Of a DNA stretch of 64,000 nt, positions 58,588 through 64,000 are shown one piece after another. Position 1 is the stretch's first letter; each line of letters begins with the position of its first letter. This DNA is from an uncultured Lachnospiraceae bacterium (GTDB lineage: Bacteria > Bacillota > Clostridia > Lachnospirales > Lachnospiraceae): positions 5,689 to 69,688 of the forward strand of contig CAJTRL010000013.1 in the NCBI GenBank assembly GCA_910578715.1, given 5' to 3'. The position numbers were made by a program, and so were the translations under genes. The notes under the pieces are model-generated. The model had not been told where the DNA came from and made no database searches. It saw only the letters and a program-made list of their open reading frames with translations.

Positions 58588-59112
58588 ATGAAGAATATTA
58601 TCCTGACCGGATTCATGGGATGCGGGAAGACGACGGTCGGCATCCGCCTTTCCTATCGTCTGCGGCGGGCGATGGAAGATACGGACAAGCTGATTGAAAA
58701 AGAAGAAGGGCGGACGATATCGGAAATTTTTAGGACAGACGGGGAGCCTTTTTTCCGGGAATTGGAGACGGAATGCCTGAAAAAACTGATTCGGACGGCG
58801 AAAAATATGATTATTTCCGTAGGCGGTGGTCTGCCTGTACGGGAAGAAAACCGCGTGCTTCTGAAAAAACTGGGAACGGTTATCTATCTGCGGGCCAGTG
58901 CGGAAACCATATATGAGCGCACGAAGCATGATACATCCAGGCCTCTTTTACAGGGGGATGACCCACAGGGGAAAATCAGGACGCTGCTGGCGGCAAGAGA
59001 AAAAATATATGAAGATGCAGCCGATATTGTCATCGACGTGGATAAGAAAGATTTCGATACCATACTGGATGAGATTGTGGAAGCGGTGGATGGAAAAGAG
59101 ATGTTATCATAA
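58588..59112 (+). CDS. aroK: Shikimate kinase
   Basis: This enzyme phosphorylates shikimate with ATP. The 174-residue protein has the P-loop GFMGCGKTTVG (~6-16), the DTDK substrate-binding motif (EDTDKLIEKEEGRTI ~30) and GGGLPVREENR (~79). The LID arginine lies in HDTSRPLLQGDDP (~115). It sits 30 nt after aroE. Confidence 0.95.
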   Translation: MKNIILTGFMGCGKTTVGIRLSYRLRRAMEDTDKLIEKEEGRTISEIFRTDGEPFFRELETECLKKLIRTAKNMIISVGGGLPVREENRVLLKKLGTVIYLRASAETIYERTKHDTSRPLLQGDDPQGKIRTLLAAREKIYEDAADIVIDVDKKDFDTILDEIVEAVDGKEMLS

Positions 59113-59131
59113 GAAAGGACATGGTTTTAAA

Positions 59132-59578
59132 ATGAAAATATTAGTGATTAACGGTCCGAATCTGAACTTTCTTGGAATTCGGGAAAAAAGTGTATACGGC
59201 ACACAGGATTATGATTATCTGCTAAAAATGATAGCCGAAAAAGGACGGGAAGAAGGCTGTACGCTGGAGGTATTCCAGAGCAACCACGAAGGCGCCATCA
59301 TCGACAGGATTCAGGATTCCTATTTTGACGGCACGGAGGGCATTGTCATCAATCCCGGCGCCTATACCCATTACAGTTATGCGATTCGGGACGCGCTGGC
59401 GAGCATTACGGTTCCGAAAGTGGAGATTCATATTTCAAATATTATGGAGCGCGAGGATTTCCGCAAAATTTCCGTAACCGCTCCCGCCTGTGATAAACAA
59501 ATATACGGCCACGGACTCGATGGCTATCTGATGGCGATTGATTTTATACTGGGGAAGGCGGAGGAATCGAAGATGTAA
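59132..59578 (+). CDS. aroQ: Type II 3-dehydroquinate dehydratase
   Basis: This enzyme dehydrates 3-dehydroquinate to 3-dehydroshikimate. The 148-residue protein has the signature LVINGPNLNFLGIREKSVYG with the catalytic tyrosine. It also has FQSNHEGAIIDRI, INPGAYTHYSYAIRDAL (catalytic His in the following E-x-H segment) and EIHISNIMERE. ATG 59132 with AGAAAGGA upstream is chosen; the open frame runs from inside aroK. aroE, aroK and aroQ thus form a compact three-step block. Confidence 0.95.
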   Translation: MKILVINGPNLNFLGIREKSVYGTQDYDYLLKMIAEKGREEGCTLEVFQSNHEGAIIDRIQDSYFDGTEGIVINPGAYTHYSYAIRDALASITVPKVEIHISNIMEREDFRKISVTAPACDKQIYGHGLDGYLMAIDFILGKAEESKM

Positions 59579-59586
59579 TTACACAT

Positions 59587-59768
59587 GCCGGCCGTCTGGC
59601 AGCAGCACAGTTCTCTGACGGAGGCCCTGGAAAAGCGCGACTACTGAAAGTAGTCATGTACTTTAGCGAAAAGGCAGCATTGCTGCATTTGAGCTTAGTA
59701 CCGCTGCGACTCTTCGTGGAGCGGGAGCGTGCCTCCAAAGAGAACTGTGCTGCTGCCAGACGGCCGGC
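59587..59768 (-). repeat. Long palindromic element with conserved core, copy D2 (inverted)
   Basis: Thirty-base perfectly complementary arms (59587-59616 and 59739-59768) flank a ~122-nt core. Read on the minus strand, the core matches D1 at 33625-33739 in several blocks: TTTGGAGGCACGCT, CGCTCCACGAA, TCGCAGCGGTACTA and TTTTCCAGGGCCTCCG. It also carries an extra hairpin GACTAC/GTAGTC. The arms share no sequence with those of D1. It fills most of the gap between aroQ and efp; the remainder (59769-59896) holds the efp promoter. Confidence 0.75.
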
Positions 59769-59815
59769 TTATGATGACTTTTCCTAAAAAGTTTTACTCT
59801 TTTTTGGGAAAGAGG

Positions 59816-59844
59816 TTGAAAAATGAAACTTTATAGTATAAACT
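59816..59844 (+). promoter_or_regulatory. Promoter for efp
   Basis: TTGAAA (59816-59821), a 17-nt spacer and TAAACT (59839-59844) lie about 50 nt before the efp start. A second TATAAT at 59855-59860 lacks a clear -35. Confidence 0.5.
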
Positions 59845-59896
59845 ATATTAGAATTATAATGTGAAAATAAAAGTGAAGATTCAGGAGGATTATTTT

Positions 59897-60454
59897 ATGA
59901 TATCTGCAGGCGATTTCAGGAATGGTATTACGATTGAATATGAAGGCAACGTTTATCAGATAGTAGAATTTCAGCATGTAAAACCGGGCAAGGGCGCGGC
60001 TTTTGTCAGAACGAAGCTGAAAAACATCATTAACGGCGGCGTTGTCGAGAAAACATTCAGACCGACTGAGAAATGCCCACAGGCACGAATTGACAGAAAA
60101 GATATGCAGTATTTATATGCGGACGGCGACCTGTTCAACTTCATGGATACGGAGACGTATGACCAGATTGCTTTGAACAGCGAAACGGTGGGGGATACTT
60201 TGAAGTTTGTAAAAGAGAACGAAATGGTGAAGATTTGTTCTTACAACGGAAGTGTATTCGCAATTGAACCGCCGTTATTCGTAGAACTTGAGATTACAGA
60301 TACAGAGCCCGGCTTTAAGGGAGATACGGCAACCGGTGCAACCAAGCCCGCTATCGTAGAGACCGGCGCAAAGGTTATGGTACCGCTGTTCGTCAACCAG
60401 GGCGAAAAGATTAAAATCGATACCAGAACGGGAGAATATCTGTCGAGAGTATAA
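59897..60454 (+). CDS. efp: Elongation factor P
   Basis: EF-P rescues ribosomes stalled at polyproline stretches. The 185-residue protein begins MISAGDFRNGITIEYEG. It has the loop HVKPGKGAAFVRTKLKN, where K32 or K33 would carry any modification, and two OB domains ending IDTRTGEYLSRV. ATG 59897 with a perfect AGGAGG is chosen; the open frame starts 12 codons earlier. Confidence 0.96.
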   Translation: MISAGDFRNGITIEYEGNVYQIVEFQHVKPGKGAAFVRTKLKNIINGGVVEKTFRPTEKCPQARIDRKDMQYLYADGDLFNFMDTETYDQIALNSETVGDTLKFVKENEMVKICSYNGSVFAIEPPLFVELEITDTEPGFKGDTATGATKPAIVETGAKVMVPLFVNQGEKIKIDTRTGEYLSRV

Positions 60455-60483
60455 CGCCGCATAAGATTTTTCTGACAGCCTAT

Positions 60484-60520
60484 AAGACAATGGAGAGTAT
60501 AAGAATCCATTGTCTTTTTA
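60484..60520 (+). terminator. Terminator after efp
   Basis: AAGACAATGGA (60484-60494) pairs perfectly with TCCATTGTCTT (60506-60516) and is followed by TTTA. Confidence 0.85.
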
Positions 60521-60530
60521 TTTATGCACA

Positions 60531-60670
60531 GGCCCGCACAGAGGAATATGCCGCTAAAGCGGCGTGCGGGCCGCGCGGCGGGTAGGGGAAGATGTTTCCT
60601 CCCTGCTCGATTGCACACATAAGAATTGAAAGCTAAGTATTGTCCGGAGAGAATGGAAAGAGAGGACAAT
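60531..60670 (+). promoter_or_regulatory. Structured leader of the DUF5688 gene
   Basis: GGCCCGCAC (60531-60539) pairs with GTGCGGGCC (60564-60572) around an inner GCCGC-taaa-GCGGC. Next to it AGGGGAA/TTTCCTCCCT forms another stem. Finally ATTGTCC (60639-60645) pairs with GGACAAT (60664-60670), which ends exactly before the ATG and includes part of the AGAGGA ribosome site. Confidence 0.55.
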
Positions 60671-61660
60671 ATGAACTTGGAACAGTTTGGAAACAAAATC
60701 TGCAGCGCGTTAAAAGAGGCTATGGGGACAGGGTATGAAATCGCGTTCCGGGAGGTTACGAAGAATAACGGAGTCCGCCTGCATGGCGTTATCATTACGG
60801 GGAAGGAAAGTAATGTATCGCCAACCGTCTATATTGATGAACTGTATGAAGAATTTGAGGCGGGAAGGGCTATCGGCGATATCGTCTATGATATTTTATG
60901 CATCTATCAGAAAAACGCAAGGGAAATCAATGTGGATATGGATTTTTTTACACAGTATGCACAGGCAGAGAGCAGGATTTTATATAAGCTGATTCACCGG
61001 GAAAGTAACGACGGACTGCTTGGGGAAATTCCGTATGTTGCGTGGAATGACCTGGCAATCGTTTTCTACTATGCGTTTGAGGACGAGCGTTTCGGAAAGG
61101 CGACGATTCTGATTAAGAACAGCCATCTGGCCATGTGGGGAATCGATGTGCCCGCTCTGTATGAAGCGGCGAAGACAAATATGCTCCGGCTGAGACCGGA
61201 GGAGCTGATGCCTGTCAGACAGCTGATTCAGGAATTTCTGGAAAAGAATCCGTGCGGTCATCCCGGAGTCACACGAATAGCAGCGCCGGACGGAACCGGT
61301 GTGACACTGGCATCCGGCACTGCATCAGCATCTGGCAGCGCACTGATGTCCGATTCCGCATCAGCGCCCGGTACTGCGATGTATGTACTTAGTAACTGTG
61401 ACAGGGTGTTCGGCGCATCCGCCATGCTGTACTCCGGCGCGATGAAGCGGCTGGCCGGAGAACTGGACAGAAACCTGATTATTTTACCCAGTTCCGTTCA
61501 TGAGGTGATTCTTGTGCCCGACGACGGCATAACGGAGAAAGAATTTTACAGGGAAATGGTCAGGGAAGTAAACGACACACAGGTAGAGCCGGAGGAACGA
61601 CTGTCTTACAATGTCTACTATTATGACAGAGTTTTGGGGAAAATATCCATTTTAGAATAA
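60671..61660 (+). CDS. DUF5688 family protein
   Basis: The 329-residue soluble protein is of the DUF5688 type common in Lachnospiraceae: MNLEQFGNKI start, EIAFREVTKNNGVRLHG (~24), a middle with PYVAWNDLAIVFYY (~130) and HLAMWGIDVPALYEAA (~165). The C-terminal part has NCDRVFGASAMLYSGAM (~250) and LIILPSSVHEVILVPDD (~275). A low-complexity Ala/Ser/Gly insert (~208-240) splits the two halves. The function is unknown; no catalytic motif is evident. Members often occur in many copies per genome. Confidence 0.8.
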   Translation: MNLEQFGNKICSALKEAMGTGYEIAFREVTKNNGVRLHGVIITGKESNVSPTVYIDELYEEFEAGRAIGDIVYDILCIYQKNAREINVDMDFFTQYAQAESRILYKLIHRESNDGLLGEIPYVAWNDLAIVFYYAFEDERFGKATILIKNSHLAMWGIDVPALYEAAKTNMLRLRPEELMPVRQLIQEFLEKNPCGHPGVTRIAAPDGTGVTLASGTASASGSALMSDSASAPGTAMYVLSNCDRVFGASAMLYSGAMKRLAGELDRNLIILPSSVHEVILVPDDGITEKEFYREMVREVNDTQVEPEERLSYNVYYYDRVLGKISILE

Positions 61661-61679
61661 TTCTGATGAAAAGCCCGCT

Positions 61680-61718
61680 GATGCGGACGAACAGAGAGAA
61701 AGGCATAAGGATAGCATG
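61680..61718 (+). repeat. 3' end of the leader repeat at the response-regulator start
   Basis: The segment CAGAGAGAAAGGCATAAGGA followed by TAGCATG matches the 3' end of the repeats at 8085 and 63749 and runs directly into the start codon. It is preceded by GCGGAC, as in the full repeats but with two extra bases. The rest of the repeat is absent. Confidence 0.6.
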
Positions 61719-62429
61719 GGAAGAGAAATTTTATTGGTTGAGGATGAAGAGAGTCTGAACCGGGCGGTCAGTCTGAAACTGTCAAGGGAAGGGTACACGG
61801 TGCATTCCGCATTTTCCGTCGGGGAGGCCGGGGAGCTGTGGCATCGTCATAAAGTATTGCTCGTCATATGTGATGTGGATTTGCCGGATGGCAGCGGGGT
61901 TGATTTTTGTAAAGAGCTGCGGAAAGAGAGCGATGTCCTGTTTTTATTTTTAACGGCGATGACCGGAGAAAACGATATGATGCGGGGGTATCGGGCCGGG
62001 GCAGACGATTATATCACGAAACCTTTTTATCTTCCCGCGCTGATATCCAAAGTAAATGCCATGATGAAAAGAGCGGAAGGAGCGGCGGAGCCGGATATGC
62101 TCGTATCCGGTTCCATTGCGCTGCTGTTGTCCGAGAACCGCGTACAAAAGAACGGGGAATATCTGAATCTGACGGCAAAAGAATACAGACTGCTGTCCTT
62201 TTTCATGCAGAATCCTATGCGGATTCTGACCAAAAACCAGCTTCTTGAAGCGATATGGGACATCGACGGGAATTTTGTAGACGAAAATACGCTGGCGGTC
62301 AACATACGGCGGCTGCGGGAAAAAATAGAAGAAAATCCGTCGGAGCCGGAATATATTAAGAGCGTCCGGGGGCTTGGCTATTTGTTTGAAAAGAAAGTGG
62401 AGAAGGAAAGGAGCCCGAAGGAAGGATGA
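61716..62429 (+). CDS. OmpR/PhoB-type response regulator
   Basis: The 237-residue protein has a receiver domain (~1-115; EDEESL, the phospho-acceptor in VICDVDLPDGSG at ~52, and the late KP pair) and a winged-helix DNA-binding domain (~130-230; LTAKEYRLLSFFMQNP, VNIRRLREKIEENP, IKSVRGLGYLF). It overlaps its kinase by four bases. Its likely targets include the ABC transporter 237 nt beyond the kinase, where 11-bp direct repeats lie. Confidence 0.92.
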   Translation: MGREILLVEDEESLNRAVSLKLSREGYTVHSAFSVGEAGELWHRHKVLLVICDVDLPDGSGVDFCKELRKESDVLFLFLTAMTGENDMMRGYRAGADDYITKPFYLPALISKVNAMMKRAEGAAEPDMLVSGSIALLLSENRVQKNGEYLNLTAKEYRLLSFFMQNPMRILTKNQLLEAIWDIDGNFVDENTLAVNIRRLREKIEENPSEPEYIKSVRGLGYLFEKKVEKERSPKEG

Positions 62430-63646
62430 AAAAGGAAACCTGTTTTTATATGGCGCTCATCCTGGCAGGCGGAATTTTGTTCGGTGTGCTCGGCCAGGCG
62501 GTCATCCGGGAGGCTTACTGCCATGAAATCCATACGGTACAGAATCTGGCGGGAAAACTGTTTCAGAGCGCGCCGGAGACGGAACCTGTTTTTCTGGAAG
62601 CTCTTGGAGACATGGACCGGGAGAACCGGGAGGACGGAAACCGGATACTGGAGCGTTACGGCTATGACGAGCAGAAAAAAATAGAGGAAAACGAGCGTTA
62701 CAGGCGTACGCTGCAAATGTTTCATCTGCTTCTGGGCGGTTTTGTTGTTGCGGCGCTTTCGGGAGGTTATCTTGCCGACCGGATTTCGATTCGAAAGAAA
62801 AGAAAACAGGAGGAGCAGATTTTAGCCGTTCTGGACGGCTGCCTGTCCGGCAATTTTGACGATTATGAGGATGCGCTGGAAAAACTTGAGGACAGGCGGT
62901 TTGCCGGTATGCTGGGAAAGATTGGCGGAAAAATCCAGTTGAAATCGGAATATCTGGAAGAAGAACAGGATGCCACCAAAACGCTTGTTACCGATATATC
63001 GCATCAGCTGCGGACGCCGCTTGGCGCGCTGAAAGTATGTTTTGCCCTTTATACGGAAGCGCAGACACAGGCGGAACAGGAGGAATTCAGGGAACGCTGC
63101 GAAAGGCAGATAGAAAAGATACAGCTGCTTGCGGATGCGTTTGGCAGCATTTCCCGTCTGGAAACGCATATGATTTCCCTGCATCCGGAACGGGTATCTT
63201 TTATGGAGATGTTGACTGATTCAGTCAATTCTGTTTACCATAAGGCGTTGCAAAAACAGATTTCGATAGAAATAGAAGAGCTGGAAGAGACAGAGCTCTG
63301 GCTGGATAAGAAATGGACGGCGGAAGCCATTTCCAACGTGTTTGATAATGCCATTAAATACAGTCCCGCCGGGAGCGGTATTTTTGTACGGGCCAGAATC
63401 CTTCACAATTTTATCAGAGTGGAGATAGAAGATGGCGGCATCGGTATTTCAAAAAAAGAGAGAAACCGGATTTTTGGGCGGTTTTACCGGGGAGAAAATG
63501 AAGTCGTGAAAAAAGAAGAAGGAATGGGTATCGGACTGTATCTTTCCAGAAAGATTATCGAAGAGGAAGGGGGAACGATTTCCGTATATCCGGCGAAAGA
63601 TGCGGGCAGCATTTTTGTCATCCAGCTTTCTAAAAATTTCCCATAA
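62426..63646 (+). CDS. Sensor histidine kinase
   Basis: The 406-residue kinase has a membrane helix (~8-27), a ~70-residue outside loop, a second helix (~97-117) and a HAMP-like linker. The dimerization box DISHQLRTPLGALKV carries the phospho-accepting His (~190). The ATPase domain has N-box FDNAIKYSPAG (~308), G1 EDGGIGISKKER and G2 GMGIGLYLSRKI. The small sensor loop next to an ABC transporter recalls kinases that monitor antimicrobial-peptide or cell-wall stress (inference). Confidence 0.92.
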   Translation: MKKETCFYMALILAGGILFGVLGQAVIREAYCHEIHTVQNLAGKLFQSAPETEPVFLEALGDMDRENREDGNRILERYGYDEQKKIEENERYRRTLQMFHLLLGGFVVAALSGGYLADRISIRKKRKQEEQILAVLDGCLSGNFDDYEDALEKLEDRRFAGMLGKIGGKIQLKSEYLEEEQDATKTLVTDISHQLRTPLGALKVCFALYTEAQTQAEQEEFRERCERQIEKIQLLADAFGSISRLETHMISLHPERVSFMEMLTDSVNSVYHKALQKQISIEIEELEETELWLDKKWTAEAISNVFDNAIKYSPAGSGIFVRARILHNFIRVEIEDGGIGISKKERNRIFGRFYRGENEVVKKEEGMGIGLYLSRKIIEEEGGTISVYPAKDAGSIFVIQLSKNFP

Positions 63647-63655
63647 AATCCTTGT

Positions 63656-63677
63656 CTGTAAGGTTCCTGTAAGAAAA
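63656..63677 (+). promoter_or_regulatory. 11-bp direct repeats, likely response-regulator site
   Basis: CTGTAAG occurs at 63656-63662 and again at 63667-63673, an 11-bp period on one helix face, as expected for a dimer of an OmpR-type regulator. A TAATAT -10 candidate lies at 63684-63689 with no good -35, typical for activated promoters. It sits 10 nt behind the kinase gene and ahead of the ABC transporter gene. Confidence 0.6.
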
Positions 63678-63748
63678 CGGTTTTAATATGACAGTAGTGA
63701 TTGCGAAAAGCGTTCCGCGAGGAGCTTTATCGTGAAAAAGGAGGACTC

Positions 63749-63883
63749 ATAGGTTGAAAAATCAGAGATTTTTCATAGCCGAATTTATTCGGCAAGCGAA
63801 TCTTGGTGCCACTGCGCTGAAGGCGCTGCGCTTTTAGCGCGGGCCCAAATATCGCGGACAGAGAGAAAGGCAGGGTTATTAGT
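63749..63883 (+). repeat. Dispersed leader repeat, full copy 2, 5' leader of the ABC gene
   Basis: This copy is nearly identical to 8085-8220. The opening hairpin TGAAAAATC/GATTTTTCA, the GCGCT hairpin and the GGACAGAGAGAAAGGCA end are all present. It runs into the ATG at 63884 and supplies its ribosome-site region. A second good AAAGGAGGA ribosome site lies just before the repeat (63737-63745) but now faces no start codon, as if the repeat had been inserted between an older ribosome site and the gene. Confidence 0.8.
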
Positions 63884-64000
63884 ATGAAAGTCATATTGGA
63901 GACAAAAGATTTGTGCAAATATTATGGAACACAGGAGAATATCGTCCGGGCGGTAGACCATATCGATTTGCAGATAAGACAGGGAGAGTTTGTGACTATC
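63884..64000 (+). CDS. ABC transporter ATP-binding protein, 5' part
   Basis: Thirty-nine codons are visible before the window ends. They read MKVILETKDLCKYYG and later VRAVDHIDLQIRQGEFVTI, the typical start of a LolD/MacB-type ATPase (A-loop tyrosine, then the beta strand leading to Walker A, which lies outside). With the adjacent two-component system it probably belongs to a peptide-export or resistance ABC system with an FtsX-like permease downstream (inference). Confidence 0.85.
   Translation, partial: MKVILETKDLCKYYGTQENIVRAVDHIDLQIRQGEFVTI

Noticed and set aside
63727..63918. Minus-strand 63-codon frame similar in translation to a frame at 8121-8209
   Set aside because: The similarity is fully explained by the duplicated non-coding leader repeat; the frame overlaps a real ABC gene start.

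Overview
The window is a compact bacterial chromosome segment. It almost certainly comes from an anaerobic, endospore-forming Firmicute of the class Clostridia, most likely family Lachnospiraceae. The evidence is SpoIIGA, sigma-E, sigma-G and a YlmC/YmxH-type protein, MurE with the meso-diaminopimelate DNPR motif, PASTA kinase and PP2C genes, MraZ, DUF5688 and DUF2339 proteins, Clostridia-like gene order, and AGGAGG-type ribosome sites with frequent GTG/TTG starts. I cannot name genus or species. Almost all genes lie on the + strand; the exceptions are the edge gene at 1-762 and sigG.

Layout. 1-8.1 kb: a truncated DUF2339-like membrane gene, a bifunctional (p)ppGpp enzyme, a metallo-hydrolase, and a three-gene module (VWA/metallopeptidase-like, MoxR ATPase, leucine-rich-repeat protein). 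8.1-15.4 kb: two small genes, secG, rnr, smpB and tmRNA (export and trans-translation), recJ and a 1-phosphofructokinase-type kinase. 15.6-28.1 kb: murE followed by the classic run priA-def-fmt-zinc protease-rsmB-rlmN-PP2C phosphatase-PASTA kinase-rsgA. 28.3-33.6 kb: a repeat-rich lipoprotein, a type III toxin-antitoxin locus (ToxIN/AbiQ type), ychF and lgt. 33.9-49.4 kb: a Cache/HD-GYP protein, then the division and cell-wall cluster mraZ-rsmH-ftsL-pbp-pbp-mraY-murD-ftsW-murA-divIB-ftsZ. 49.6-54.4 kb: spoIIGA-sigE, a large REC/HD-GYP/GGDEF regulator, and sigG on the opposite strand. 54.5-60.5 kb: a zinc-ribbon/SH3 protein, ylmC-like, nrdR, a small membrane protein, yqeG, aroE-aroK-aroQ and efp. 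60.7-64 kb: a DUF5688 protein, a two-component system and the start of an ABC transporter.

Regulation is unusually readable. Four 10-bp MraZ boxes sit just after a good mraZ promoter. A spoIIG-type promoter has the long 21-bp spacer and a Spo0A-like box. Direct repeats precede the terminal ABC gene. Several SD sites lie in or next to hairpins.

The most notable unexplained content is in the gaps between genes. I see at least three dispersed, highly structured repeat families: (i) a ~136-bp leader repeat with an SD-containing 3' end (8085 and 63749, with shorter relatives at 15601, 49620 and 61680); (ii) a three-way-junction element with a 3' hairpin (32541, 49371, 51333); (iii) a ~180-bp element with a conserved core and unrelated but internally complementary arms (33592 and, inverted, 59587). 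A further multi-hairpin element (47776-47962) precedes ftsZ. These and the ToxIN locus are the best targets for follow-up. All assignments come from reading the sequence; no database search was run.
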